From NCBI GenBank assembly GCA_949825045.1, contig OX463807.1, positions 33,686,749-33,750,748 on the forward strand: DNA of 64,000 nucleotides, read 5' to 3'. The position numbers and the translations under genes are program-made. Source of the DNA: Argyresthia goedartella (lineage: Eukaryota > Arthropoda > Insecta > Lepidoptera > Argyresthiidae). Position 1 is the stretch's first letter; the number at the start of each line of letters is the position of its first letter. Positions 22,520-34,115 of the stretch are shown piece after piece. The notes beneath the pieces are model-generated. The model had not been told where the DNA came from, made no database searches, and was given only the letters and a program-made list of their open reading frames with translations.

Positions 22520-22704
22520 AATTTCAACCCCAGGTTCTAGGTATACCAGAAAGGTTCGAAGTTCTGAGATTTTTTTTACTGCATTCTAAACAACAGTCAC
22601 CCAGAATCATCTATGATAGCATACGACAAAAATGTTTCAGTACACAATCCTTGGCGCTAATATCGCTTGCAGGCAGGCGCGACACGGCTTAGCCTGCCAC
22701 GGGA

Positions 22705-22870
22705 TTATTTTTGGGGTTTCATATCTCAAAAGGAGAAAACCTTATAGGATCTATCACTCGTGCAACTGTCTCTCTATCTGTCACAGTCCATTTGCTCAGT
22801 ATTTACTGGACCGATTTAGTTGAAACTTGGTACATTTGTTGTACTTGGATATGCTCAGATTTGGCTGATG
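22705..22870 (+). repeat. Dispersed-repeat fragment
   Basis: It contains GGGTTTCATATCTCAAAAGGA, CCTTATAGGATC, ACTCGTGC and CTGTCTCTCTATCTGTCAC. This resembles the start of the GGGTTCC-type repeats annotated at 45339 and 61932 but is a diverged family member. No coding potential. Confidence 0.45.
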
Positions 22871-22874
22871 CGGC

Positions 22875-25800
22875 TGATGATTTATTATTTATTATTTTAT
22901 TATTTATTCAATAGTTTACAATAAGGCTTACAGTAATTATTTACCAAATTGCACTTATTGCTAGATAATTAGTAACAAAAAGCAACACTTATCATTTATC
23001 TGTAGAAACTAAATAGTAGAGTCAGATCGTTTGTTAACTTTGGGATTGTATCAGAGAATATGTCAACCAGCTGACCCACCCTGACCAGTTCATTTATGAG
23101 AGCTATAGCTCTTGGGGTAGGCGCGTTTTCACCGCGCAGGCTGCGAAAATGATGGGCCGAAGCCAATAGTGGTGGCCGCCGCCGAAGCATACCAGATCGC
23201 AATTTGGGGACTATTATAGAGATGTTGTGCAAAACGCTTGGATTATTTACCATGTTTCGCAATGTACTGATATAGTGGACAAATAGGGCCAGCTTTCTTC
23301 TAAGCTCTAGAGTATACAGGCCAACCATACCCACCACAAATAGGGAGGGGAAAAGGAAAGGATAATAACCATACATTCGTTTGTAGAGGTATCTAGCAAA
23401 CTTCCTTTGTATTCGCTCTATCATAATAGTGTATTTATCCTCGCGAGGATCCCAAACTATAGCGTCAAACTCCAGCCTACTACGAACAAATGCGTTGTAG
23501 AGCATAATAGCAACTTTCGGATCTCTAAAATGAGAAGCAGTCCGCATGATGAACCCTAAAGTCCTGCTGGCATTTTTGCAAGTTGTTTTAATGTGATCGC
23601 TAAAGGTTAATTTTTGGTCCAACATTATCCCCAGATCACGGATCTTGTCAACCCTTTCCATGACTTGTCCGTCTAGCGTGTATAGATTCATTGCAGGTGC
23701 GCGTTGCCTAGAAAACGTGATGACTTTACACTTTGCAATATTCAAATCAAGTTTATTTGATTTGCTCCACTTAGCTACAGCGTTTACATCATCCTGCATT
23801 CTTTGACCATCGGCAGCAACTCTACAAGGTGTGAACAATTTTAAGTCATCAGCAAACATGAGACATCTACACCCCTTCACAACGTCAGGGAGATCATTTA
23901 TCATGAGCGCGAACAACTTCGGTCCGAGTGTGCTACCCTGAATTACCCCAGATCTAGTGTAGTAGTCGACAGAACGGTATTTTTGAAGCTGGACATACTG
24001 GACACGATCACTCAAGTAACTGGCAATAAATTTTAGAAGTTTGGGTGTGAAACCAAAGCCAGATAGCTTACGTAGGAGTATATCATTATCAACAGTATCA
24101 AAAGCCTTCCGAAAATCAAAAAATGCAGCGTCAACTTGACAACCTGTGTCCATTTGACAAAGAGTGTAGTCAACGAAGTTAATATGGTTCGTTGTGGTAG
24201 ATCGCCCTGCACGAAAACCATGCTGTGCGTCTGCAAGACGAATCTCTACCTGTCGAGTTATTTGCGCATTAAGTATATGTTCAAAGACTTTACAAAAACC
24301 TGACAAGACAGCAATAGGCCTAAACTCAGTCACATCAATAGAGCTAGATTTAGGCACCGGCGTAACTCTCGATCTCTTCCATTTACTGGGAAATTTACAT
24401 TGCTTTATAGAGAGGCCAAATATATGCTGAAGCGGCTTAATTAGCACATATTTACAATCTTTTATCAAGAAAGCTGGTATTGAGTCAGGGCCTGTGGCAG
24501 CTGTAACTTTCATGCTCTGGATGGCGCGCTTGACTTCTTGAAATGTTATGTCAGATAGAGAAATGTTGAGAGCGTCTAAGCAACCTCCAGAACACTGTTC
24601 AGCATCCTCTGCGCTAAGATTTGGAATAGTGTCTAAGAATACAGAGTGAAAGTGAGTTGCAAATGCATCAACAGCTTCCTGGTTGCCTACACATTTACCC
24701 TTGTGGATGTATTCTTGGCTCAAGCTCATGGGACTCCGCAAGCTTTTAACATACTGCCAGAATTTATTGGAGTCTTCATATATATTACGTTCAACTGTTT
24801 TCATATAGCGGCGGTACGCCATGTCTATTAGTGATTTTATAAGACTTCGATAGTACTTATAAACCTGATGATTGAAATCCAGACCCAACTGCTTATACTT
24901 TTTTAGGTGAAAGTACTTGATCTTCAATTTTGATTTAATTTCATCCGTAAACCAAGGTGGATAGCGTCTATAGTTGATTTGCGTACTACTTTTTAATGGC
25001 ACATTTTCATCAAGAACACAGTAAAGTTCATCATAGAAGGCATGTAGAGCAGCATCGCTGTCCCTCAAACTCAATACATTAGTCCAATCAACGCGAGATA
25101 GTTCAAGATATAGTTTGCTTAGATCAGCTTTGTGAAAATTCCATTTAGGGGGCTGCCTATCAGCGTTCGGGGGAGGTTTTGAGGTTATGTAGGAGGGTAA
25201 AGAATGTTTTGAGCTAGGCATGGTTAGCATTAACTCCAGGGGTGGGTGATACAGGTCTGCGGGAACCAACGGTTCAACATCAGCTGAAACTAGTACTTGC
25301 TCTGATTTAATATTTGTGATTACATAATCAAGAATTCCTCCATAAGAATTAGGTGTAACATTAAGTTGCTTACCGTTACAGAATTGGATAAAGTTGATAA
25401 TCTGTGATTTCACTTTTGAGCTGCATGAATTGATGTTGAAATCTCCTAATAACAAGAAATTCAAGGTAGAGTACCGACAGTATATATCTTCTAAGCATTC
25501 TAATACATCCAGGTAACGACTATCATCATAGCTAGGTGGTAAATATACTACACAGATAATTAATTTGACACCTTTATGAGTTATAATTAAACCCAAGATT
25601 TCTTTTTCAGCAGTCAGACTGTCAATATTGTCAATTATTTTAATAGAGAAGCTATCCTTAACTCCTAACATAACTCCGCCCCAGCCAACATTTTCCGGGC
25701 GATCTCTTCGATACACTTTATATCCAGCGGGAAATAATTCACTGTTCATTACAGAGGTAGTCAGAAAGGTTTCAGTCACAGCTATCACGTCACAATCCAT

Positions 25801-25950
25801 TGCAGATACGCTATTTAAAAAGATATGAGTTTTACTTCTGAGACCTCTTACATTCTGATAAATAATATTAAGTTTAAGTTTAATATCTCTACTTCTGCGT
25901 GTCTTGATACATAATTCCGATCACAAGATATAGGTAGACCCAACACATGT
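22875..25950 (-). mobile_element. LINE E, long antisense copy
   Basis: The minus-strand element runs from an undefined 5' end near 25950 or beyond, through a long ORF2 and a short 3' UTR, to an A-rich tail (AAATA/AAT repeats, about 22877-22910). The flank GGCTGATGCGGCTGATGA next to the tail may include the target duplication, but I found no match upstream. Confidence 0.8.
22996..25926 (-). CDS. LINE E ORF2 endonuclease-RT, fully open
   Basis: From M at 25800 there are 934 codons with no stop. The same frame extends upstream to about 25926 and includes the endonuclease start NIIYQNVRGLRSK. Numbering from that M, the endonuclease has TETFL (9-13), LLLGDFN (116-122), LDYVITN (157-163) and DLYHPPL (182-188). 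The RT has FRPIAVLSGFCK (493-504), HGFRAGRST, FFDFRKAFDTVD (560-571), GVIQGSTLGPKLF (618-630) and FADD (649-652). The C-terminus has the Jockey-like RDLGIMLDQKLTF and RIQRKFARYL. All key RT residues are present; the endonuclease S-D-H is replaced by A-D-L-Y-H. Among the LINEs here it has the best-preserved ORF2. Confidence 0.85.
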
Positions 25951-26624
25951 ATATTTTTTACTTGCGAGTATTTGTTCGACGGGGATAGGTACACGAGTGT
26001 GAGTCTTACGTTACCCACGAGTCTTATGTACCTATGCATCAGGAGAATCCACGCTGGTGTTGCCTTTGGATCAGTACGGATAAAACTAGGAATTATCCAC
26101 TAAAACTAAAATCTAGTAACTACGTACCTACTTGTACTGTCTCACACTCGTCTATTTAAACTTATTTGACCTTATTTCCTATCTCTGTCTGTTTTGAAAG
26201 TTCTCAGAAAATGCTTTGACTGCCACAAAGCATACTTTGAACGACATGGGTAGCTAGCTCGCGTGCCAGATGCATTGTTGCCAACTTCGTGGATTTTCAA
26301 CCTGGTGGTGGTTTCGACCCCCTTTTAGCGGAGAAATATTGATTTTAGTGGCTGGTGGTTTTTCTAGTAGGTTCAGTTTGAGTAGGTGAAATCACAAAAT
26401 TTTTAGGCCAATAAGGAACCGCAATAAATTGCGCTGAGACAACTTAATTATCTTATATACTCATAGCATTATTCCCATAAGGGGTAGCCAAAGCTGCAGG
26501 ATCACGTAAGCGACCCTACAGCCATGTTAAGCAGTGTTTAAGGGCCAAGTGTAAAAATGAAATATTATTAAGTGTATAAAGGAACTATTAGTGACAAGTT
26601 AGCTAGCTCATCGCCTAACCGATC
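25951..26624. other. Spacer 5' of LINE E
   Basis: It may include the LINE E 5' UTR or ORF1 end on the minus strand (the 25848-26039 frame reads SPSNKYSQVKNIHVLGLPI), but I cannot assign it. The rest is featureless. Confidence 0.35.
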
Positions 26625-27228
26625 TAGCTCTCCCTGCCTCTCTCAGTCGCCTTTTACGGCATGCACTGCACAGGAGGACATGCAGCTGATGCATTCTTTT
26701 AACGTCCCTGACCAGCACGGGAATGTTTTTATAGTTACAACTTACCTTTGTATTGTAGTTCATTTTCTACTTGATTAGATAGGTGTGTACGTGTGTTAGT
26801 TGTTCATAAAATTTCACGTTACCGCCAGCAGAGAGAGGCACACATTTGCACCCACATTTAACGATTGTGATTCTCTTTTTGTGAGGAAAAGGGGGCTACC
26901 CCATCGCAGCTCGGGAGAATCATTAACCCACCATACCCAAGTTGGGTATGGTGGTCTGGGGTAACCCAACCGGCCACTGTCGGCTAGTTTTACATAGCAG
27001 AAAAATCTGTTATGCAGGTTTCCTCACGATGATTCTTTCACCGGTTCATGCCTGTCTGGGGATAGAACCCGGGACCTCTAGTTCCTTGGTCTGATGTCTA
27101 ACCACTAAGAGGAGAAAAAAATATCTAGAGTTAATCATGAAAACCGTATGTAGCAACTTTCAGCGCAAAATCCTCCGTTAATATACCTACCTTCTTCGTA
27201 AAAACAGTTTGGGGATAATGCACACCTC
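26625..27228. repeat. Direct duplication, unit 1
   Basis: Unit 1 shares long blocks with unit 2, such as TTTTACGGCATGCACTGCAC, CAGCTGATGCATTCTTTTAA and AAATCCTCCGTTAATATACC. It carries an antisense tRNA-derived segment at about 27018-27112 (B-box-like GGGTTCTATCC on the minus strand) and a perfect 13-bp-arm palindrome at 26928-26954 that unit 2 lacks. Confidence 0.85.
26928..26954. repeat. Perfect 27-bp palindrome
   Basis: CCACCATACCCAA, one G, then TTGGGTATGGTGG. In unit 2 the corresponding place (about 27525-27540) reads CCCACTATACCCAACC and has lost the right arm. Confidence 0.85.
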
Positions 27229-27805
27229 ACCCTGTTTCCTTCAGTCGCGTTTTACGGCATGCACTGCACAGGAGGACATGCAGCTGATGCATTCTTTTAA
27301 CTTCCCTTACCAGCACGGGTCAGTTTTATAGTTACAACTTACTAATGTATAGAAGTTCATCTTCTACTCGATTAGACTGGTGTAGGTAAGTATGTTAGTT
27401 GTTCATAAAATTTCATGATTCCGCCAGCAGAGGGAGGCACACATTTGCACCCACATTTAGCCATTGTGATTCTCTCTTTGAGCGGCACAGGGGGCTACCC
27501 CATCGCCGCTCGGGAAAATCATTAACCCACTATACCCAACCGGGCACTGTCGGGTAGTTATATATAGGTAGCAGAAAAATCTGTTATGCAGGTTTCCTCA
27601 CGATGTTTCTTTCACCGGTTCATGCCTGTCTGGGGATAGAACCCGGGACCTCTAGTTCCTTGGTCTGATGTCTAACCACTAAGAGGAGAAAAAAATATCT
27701 AAAGTTAATCATGAAAACCGTGTGCACCAACTTTCAGCGCAAAATCCTCCGTTTATATACCTACCTTCTTCCTATAAAACAGTTTGGGGACAATGCACAC
27801 TAACA
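27229..27805. repeat. Direct duplication, unit 2
   Basis: Second unit of the pair, about 90% similar to 26625-27228 by eye. It also carries the antisense tRNA-derived segment at about 27595-27690. It ends near AGTTTGGGGACAATGCACAC; unit 1 ends with AGTTTGGGGATAATGCACAC. Confidence 0.85.
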
Positions 27806-27932
27806 TGCAGAGCATATAAATAGTAGCGTATAAAAATACGTAATTACTTCGAGTCCTGTCCCCAAACTATACAAAAGTCCTCAAAGCATGCTTACACTAT
27901 ACATTTAGTCCCCGAAGTAAACATTGTACATA

Positions 27933-27934
<2 letters not shown>

Positions 27935-27967
<33 letters not shown>
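27935..27967. repeat. (TA)n microsatellite
   Basis: About 16 TA dinucleotides that directly abut the truncated 3' side of the LINE A fragment at 27968. Confidence 0.9.
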
Positions 27968-27969
<2 letters not shown>

Positions 27970-28462
27970 AGCAGGAATAAATAATTACAAAATTATTAAC
28001 AGCAAGGTCTGTGTTGAGCCAGATTAACCCCATACTGTCCCGTCATTTAAGTAATCTTGAACATTATAATATCCCTTTTTCGACAAAGTCGTTTTAACAT
28101 GGTTTTTAAATTGCTCAAATGGCAATTTCAAGATCTCCAGAGGTATCTTGTTGTAGTAGAGAATGCATTGACCCTTGAAAGAATTGCTAACCTTCGCGAG
28201 TCCAAACCGGGGCGCAAGTAGTCTGTGATTATTTCTTAGGTTAACATTACAGCTATCGCTAAGTTTGGGAAATTTTGTAAGGTTCTTGCGTAGATACATT
28301 ATATTTTCGAAAATAAATTGACCAGCTACAGTTAGTATGTCAAATTATTTAAAAAGCTATCTAAAGGAGTCTGTGCGTTTTAAATTATAAATTGCTCGAA
28401 TAGCTCTTTGCTGTAAAATAAAAATTGTTTGAATATTCGCTGCTTTCCCCCACAACAAGAAA
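27968..28462 (-). mobile_element. LINE A fragment
   Basis: The minus-strand copy covers KGYYNVQDYLNDGTVWG (28024 end), the LRNNHRLLAPRF region and upstream blocks as far as the FLLWGKAA-like segment near 28455. Both ends are truncated: the 3' UTR stops in the (TA)n run. It lacks the nested LINE present in the 5-7 kb copy, which confirms that that segment is an insertion. Confidence 0.85.
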
Positions 28463-29645
28463 CCTGAAAACCTGTTCTGAAATTATAACCGTTCAATGCA
28501 AAAAAGGGCACCGAAATGGGTCCTATGGTTTTCCAGGAAAATGGCAACAGACACACACACGAACGTTCCGTCCGGCCTGGGTAAAATTATCTAAATTTGA
28601 CGGATACTCAATGTCCTGTTTCCACTGTGTCACACTCAGGAAACTACGAATTAATAAGCGGTAGTTAATTAGGGAGTAGTATTTGCATATCAAAGCGAAA
28701 ATCCAGGTCATAATCATTAATACCTACGACAAGAGACAAGCCTGTGGACATTTATTCGACAACCTTCCCCGTTGCGTCGCAATATCTATTTAATTTATTT
28801 CTATTTAGAAGTGTATATTCATCAGAAAAATTTTTACTATCACACTCGTCGATAAATAACATCTTTATCGCTTTATTCGCCACTCATTAATGTTTTATTT
28901 CAGAATTATGCATTATTAATTTTAGAAAACGGACGTTAAATTTATTGCCGTGAGCGCGCTGGAACGGTTTATAGCTCTGCTTATGTTTGTCAAGGAGACT
29001 GCACACTTGTCTTAGAATTAAGAACTCAAATCAAATCACTCTTTTGTTAATTGAGATTGAAAGAAAGGCACCTAAAGTGAAGTAAAAATTAAGTGAGTCA
29101 AAACCCAGCACTCTTGTGGAATATGTTCATATCTTATCTCCATTTGAATGTTATTTTTAGGGTGACAATAAAACACTTTGAGCAGAGGCATAGGAATTAC
29201 ATTATAACTACTCACGTTCGGATAATGGCGTCTCGCGTATTTACGCTAGTGTTTGTGATTATTTAGCTGTGTGTGATGTAAGTAAGTCAATTGTTATCAT
29301 AATGTTATTTAATTTTCTCGTGGGCGGCACACCGGTGAATAAGTTCCTTAACGACTCAACCGTATTAAACAACTTCTTGTATCCGTATTACACCATAAAC
29401 ATACATTTATTACTAAACTATGACGTTGACGTAAGCTTTAATAAAACAGAGATCTTGGCATTAACTCTTGCTTTAAAATGTGCAATTTAAAATCTAAAAG
29501 TATTTTAAGTATATACTTTAATTATTGACACATGGTAAAAGTAACAAAAAACGAAGTCAATAAATAACCAGTTCGATTTTCAACTTCATACATTTTCACG
29601 GTCAGGGAAGTCCTTAGAATAATAATTATGAATCAGAGTCATCAG
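28463..29645. other. Gene-free stretch
   Basis: No supported gene. An ATG at 29227 opens a short hydrophobic peptide that ends in TAG after 13 codons; I do not call it. Confidence 0.45.
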
Positions 29646-29647
29646 AG

Positions 29648-30755
29648 TATTTTTTTTTATTGAATATAAATAAATAAATTATCTTATTCAACGTCAAAAT
29701 TATACTTACTTATAACTACAAGTCAATTTTTTTATATAAAAATAAGACTACACCGTTTCGGAAGGTGGGCCTCGGGGTTAAGAAGAAACGGCAAGAAACT
29801 CCCCCATACCTTTTTTTTTAAAAAGTGACTTTACAACAGGTACTGGTTTCGGTCTAAGGAAATTCGCCGGCGAGTGATAGACTTGATCCATCGCCCCTCG
29901 TCGAATTTCTGTGCGCTGAGATGGTATGGACCATGCAGTTTTGTCATCTAAGTATTCCTTAATACTATAATAGGACTTTCTTATCAGCTCGTTTTTAACA
30001 TAGTTTTTGAAGCTCTTTTCAGGAAGGATCAATGATTCCTGTGGTATTTTATTGTAGAAGCGAATACAGTGCCCCATGAATGATGTGCCTACTTTACTTA
30101 GTCTAAATAATGGTAGTGCTAACCTATTTTTATTTCTAGTATTAATTGTATGGCTATCACCTACAATTCTAAATAAAGCTATGTTTTTTCTTACATGCAT
30201 GATATTCTCGTATATATATTGACAGGTAACCGTAAGTATATTAATTTCTTTGATTTTTTCTCTTAATGATTCTCTAGCATCTAATTGATATATCGCCCTG
30301 ATCGCCCTTTTTTGTAAGAAAAATATCATATTTATATCTGCTGCTCTCCCCCAGAGCAATATTCCATAAGACATAATACTGTGAAAATAACTAAAGTAAA
30401 CCAATCTGGCAGTTTCAACATCTGTAAGATATCTGATTTGTCTGACCGCAAAAGCGGCTGAGCTAAGTCTTCGTGCGAGATTAGTTATGTGAGGACCCCA
30501 TTGAAGTTTCGAATCTATAGTGATTCCGAGAAAGATTGTGTCTTCAACGAGGTCCAATCTTTCAGATCCTATTCTAACACTGCTTTCAACCTGTCGTACA
30601 TTAGGCAAACAAAATTTGATACATTTAGTCTTCTTTGAGTTTAATAACAGGTTGTTTACATTGAACCAACTTAACACATGAGAGAGTGTACTATTTGCGT
30701 CGTCTAGAATTTCTTCTTGTCTTTTCAACAAACAATCATAATTATAATACAATAT
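29648..30755 (-). mobile_element. LINE A' (relative of family A), 5'-truncated
   Basis: Minus-strand copy with its ORF at 29778-30752, a 3' UTR and a short A-rich end near 29650-29660. Its protein is clearly related to LINE A (shared LGITIDSKLQWGPHI and ILQKRAIRAIY-like blocks) but diverged, so it is a separate subfamily. Confidence 0.85.
29778..30752 (-). pseudogene. LINE A' ORF2 C-terminal half
   Basis: A 324-codon stop-free frame containing SWFNVNNLLLN, TKCIKF, FLGITIDSKLQWGPHI, RLVYFSYFHSIMSYGILLWG, LQKRAIRAIYQL and the end KKGMGEFLAVSS. It begins just downstream of the RT active site, so the catalytic motifs are gone by 5' truncation. Compared with family A it has an extra C-terminal extension of about 55 residues after DDKTAW. 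It is not functional alone. Confidence 0.85.
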
Positions 30756-30767
30756 AATTATAATAGA

Positions 30768-31055
30768 TACGCTCCAGAACTAAAATAAAGGACGTAGCGG
30801 AAAAGGCAGCTGGATTGAAGTGGGACTGGGCAGGCCACGTCGCCCGTATGCAACCAGACCGATGGGCCAAGCTAACAACTCTCTGGATCCCAAACGCGAG
30901 AAGGGGACGTGGTCGACCCAGGAAGTGCAGCAGTGACGAATTGAGGTACCAAGACAACAAGGTGGGAGGTAGCCCAGGCGCGTGAAGAGTGGAGGAGGGG
31001 AAGAGAGGCCTTTGCCCAGCTGTGGGATGATGTAGGCTAATAATAATAATAATTA
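30768..31055 (+). pseudogene. RTE LINE 3' end
   Basis: The plus-strand frame reads KIKDVAEKAAGLKWDWAGHV, then DRWAKLTTLWIPNARRGRGRP. After a one-base shift near 30960 it reads WEVAQAREEWRRGREAFAQL, LWDDVG, stop. This is the C-terminus of an RTE-clade ORF, followed by the usual (TAA)n tail at 31037-31053. It is 5'-truncated and joins the truncated start of LINE A'. Confidence 0.85.
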
Positions 31056-31203
31056 TGATTGTTTATTAAAGTGTCTGAAGCACTTTTGGGCTTAGTAAAC
31101 GCAGTTCTTCTCGTTCTGCATTTGAGTTTCAGTAAGAGCAACTTTCAACTTGGAATGCAAGTAATCATATTTTCATGGAAAATACAACTTAATGAAAACC
31201 ACA

Positions 31204-31748
31204 TGTTCGATTCCAAATCGATTTGGAATCGATGGTTTCTGAACGGCCATTTTGAATTTGACGTTAGCTGCCAACCAGGCAGTTTTGACAACTGACTGAC
31301 GAAAGCCCTCGCAATGTAAACGCGTTTTGGTTAGGGTATTGAAATTAAATCGCAGGCCATCTGGAATGTATTCGGGTTTCCCTCAGGATTGTCTATATAG
31401 CTGAGTGTGTTGTGGTTCCCCGAACCAGATAAAGTTCGCATTTACGTGGCCGATTGGTTTTTTACCACGTAACATAACCTGTGTTGGAACACTGTGCTCA
31501 TCGAGGCTGGCCCGCTAGTCGTACCTGGTTGGCTGAAGAACCTGTCTACCAAGAAGAGCCTAGGGTGCACCCGGGCCTTGCAGAGAGACAGGAGGTTGAC
31601 GGGACCGAAGCACAGACCAGGTTAGATCGACCCCAAGTACTTCAGCTCGGTGAATCGCCGACGTTCACACTTCTTGGCAACTGATCGTTACGCTACCTCG
31701 TAGCTGATGGGCCCCTACGAGGTCATTAGGTGCCGAGAAGCCTGAACA
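31204..31748 (+). repeat. 5' LTR
   Basis: Starts TGTTCGATTCC and ends GCCTGAACA. It should carry promoter and polyadenylation signals, which I did not resolve. One perfect inverted block near the start (TTCCAAATCGATTTGGAA) is a palindrome and a candidate regulatory site. Confidence 0.93.
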
Positions 31749-32285
31749 TTTTGGTAGCTAGAGCGTGGCTTCCTGAGATTTGCAGCCGTCAAGGGCTCCA
31801 GGAAGGCACGATTTGGGACTATCAATCTGTAGGTATAGGCTGTTAAGTAACTTGGTTGTTCCTATATCCACATAGATTGGTAGTATTGTAAGCTATAAGT
31901 CTATTGCTGGTAGTAGACAGACAGATATTGAATTGATTTGCATTGAATTACCAGTTAGTCAATCTATTAGTGGTCTAGTAATGCTATAGAATGAATGTTT
32001 TGGTTAACATAGGTAGTTACATCTATTGATAGCAGGCTATTACATTGTTTTCAGTTTATAGCAATTTATAACTTGAACTAATATTGACTATCTGTGTGTG
32101 TTATAATGATAAAGGGAAACTAAATTGTATTTACAGAATTTATATAGATATAAAACTCGGTTCCTATTGTTTAAGGAAAACAACATTGTTTAAGTTGTGG
32201 TTTAGGGTTCCCTCGTTTGGGTTGTAGACTGGAGGGTCCAATAAAATTGAGTTACTGCAAATTGTGAGTAAGTATCGTTCCGATC
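31749..32285 (+). other. BEL 5' leader
   Basis: Non-coding leader between the LTR and the gag ATG. A primer-binding site would be expected right after the LTR; the sequence there is TTTTGGTAGCTAGAGCGTGG, with TGG three bases in, but I could not match it to a tRNA. Confidence 0.6.
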
Positions 32286-33494
32286 ATGTCGTTATCTGAA
32301 ATCCAGAAGGGTGTTTCTAAGGAACTCAGATGGTTTTCCTCCGCACACGGTCTGATAGACCGTTTAGATAGGCATGATGTGGTATTGAAGCGGTCTATGG
32401 ACGTTAAGGAACGTTACAATAGGGTGCTCGAATTGTCCGCGCCGGCGGAATCAGTTGATGGTTGTGCACCTGACAGGCTGTCACGGTTGATAGGGGATGT
32501 CGACCAATGTATGGAGATGGCAGCTGCTATCACGCAGAAGGCTGCGGACATACGTAGACAGCGCGAGTCCAGCCATGGTGGTGACATTGAAGCACCTCTG
32601 CCGCTTCAGGGACCGGGGTCCAGGTTACCTGCCATAACTATGCCTACTTTTGACGGCGTGTCCGGTGAATGGATGAGCTTCATCAATCTGTTCGACAGTT
32701 TGGTGCACATGCGATCGGACATTACCAAGTCTGTCAAGATGGCTCAGCTGGTGGCAGCATTGAGGGGTGAGCCTAGGGAGCTGGTCGCTCATTTGACAGT
32801 AACGGAGGGTAACTATGAAACGGCCAGGCAATTGTTGGTCAGACGTTACCATAACAAACGGAGGTTGGCCGATGCCCAACTGAACCGTTTGTTTAGTATC
32901 CCGGTTGTGAACAAGGTCGGGGCCATACAGACGGAGGTTTTGAACCCATTGTTGTCCGTCACCAAGGCTCTAGAGAATCTTGGACTTCCGGTTGGTGAAT
33001 GGTCGTACCTACTGTTGTACATTGTACTTTCCCGCCTACCCGCTGACGTGCAGACTCGTTTCGAACAGTCTCACGGGAGGTCGGCCGAGGACCTGCCCGC
33101 CTTCTCCGACTTGGTCGGATTCTTGGAAGAGGAGGCTCGACGGGCAGAGAATTTGGCGTTGACGGTCACTAATCCTTCGGAGCCACAGAGAGCTGCCGGG
33201 AGCGCTGTGAGTAGGGGCCCTCCGACGAGGAAGGACCGCACCAACCGGCAGTCGTATGGGACTGTGAGTGAATTGACCCCACATGGTGAGACCTGCCCAT
33301 GTTGTAGGCAGATTGGCCATGCTGTGGCCAATTGCAATAAGTTCGGGGAACTTAGGGTTCAGGGACGGCGCCGGATGGCCAAGCAGCGGAGCTGGTGTTC
33401 GGGCTGTGCCTCGGGCCACACATGGCTAGGGACTGCACGCGCACAAAAATGTGCGGATATTGTGGTGGGGCCCACAACAATCTGTTGTGCATGA
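32286..33494 (+). pseudogene. gag: BEL/Pao gag, frameshifted
   Basis: ATG 32286 opens 402 codons. Residues about 115-290 match the BEL gag domain (DUF1759): LPAITMPTFDGVSGEWMSF, LVAALRGEP and LVRRYHNKRRLADAQLNRL. A first knuckle CPCCRQIGHAVANC lies at 337-350. The second knuckle starts WCSGC, but a one-base loss near 33400 moves the rest (LGPHMARDC.., CGYCGGAHNNLLC) into the frame of 33395-33625. Downstream the coding continues in mixed frames through the 108-112-bp repeat and a TAG at 34113-34115. Gag normally forms the particle shell; this copy could not make a full protein. Confidence 0.9.
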
Positions 33495-33517
33495 ACCGGT
33501 CCGGCCAACAGCCACCA

Positions 33518-33830
33518 CAGGGCCGTACCCAGGGTGACACGGCATGGGGCCCTGAGAATTCGTTTGCAACTCGGAGCGCAACTCAGGGGCCAATGTCCCC
33601 ACGTGCACAGGGCGGTATGTACTAGGGTGCAGGGCCGCACTCAGGGTCATCACATGGGGGGCCCTGAGTTTTCGGTTGCGACTCAGCATCCAACTCAGCG
33701 GGCAATGGGGCCACAAGCACGTGGCCACCCAGGGGTGCAGGGCCGCACTCAGGGTCATCACATGGGGGGCCCTGAGTTTTCGGTTGCGACTCAGCATCCG
33801 ACTCAGCGGGACATTGGGTGAGTTGAGCAG
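33518..33830. repeat. Three-unit minisatellite in gag
   Basis: Units start CAGGGCCGTAC (33518), CAGGGCCGCAC (33630) and CAGGGCCGCAC (33738), spaced 112 and 108 bp. The last two are almost identical; the first is diverged. The 112-bp spacing is not a multiple of three, so units fall in different frames and the array itself disrupts the gag-pol frame. Confidence 0.88.
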
Positions 33831-34115
33831 GCCGTAACGGGCGGGTGGCATGGGACACCTTCGAGCTATGCGGGTGCGGTTCGGACGCCACCTCAGTTGT
33901 CGCCCCGCTCGTCGCCTCGCCCTCGTCGGTCACATGTGATGTCCCCCCCGCTCATGGAGCGGCCACGGTTGAATTCACGCCCACCCCCCTTTACGGGGAA
34001 TCGTAGGTTGGGAATGGAACCGGCGCGTGGGCCATTTGTACAATGGGACCCTCTGGCGTATAGCTGCATACCTGATCGGTTACAGGCACAGTGGGGCCCC
34101 GGGGGTCCTCGCTAG

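Noticed and set aside
23000..25800. Plus-strand frames such as 24194-24430 and 25628-25828
   Set aside because: They are shadows of the long antisense LINE E ORF2.
29227..29490. Possible first exon: ATG with a hydrophobic start, then GTAAGT
   Set aside because: The peptide stops at TAG after 13 codons, no matching later exon was recognised, and GTAAGT is common by chance.
31481..31684. 67-codon ORF repeated identically at 36355-36558
   Set aside because: The two lie at the same place in the two LTRs and are explained by LTR identity, not by a duplicated gene.
33534..33821. Repetitive proline/glutamine-rich protein gene
   Set aside because: It is the gag minisatellite read in the gag frame, inside the BEL element.
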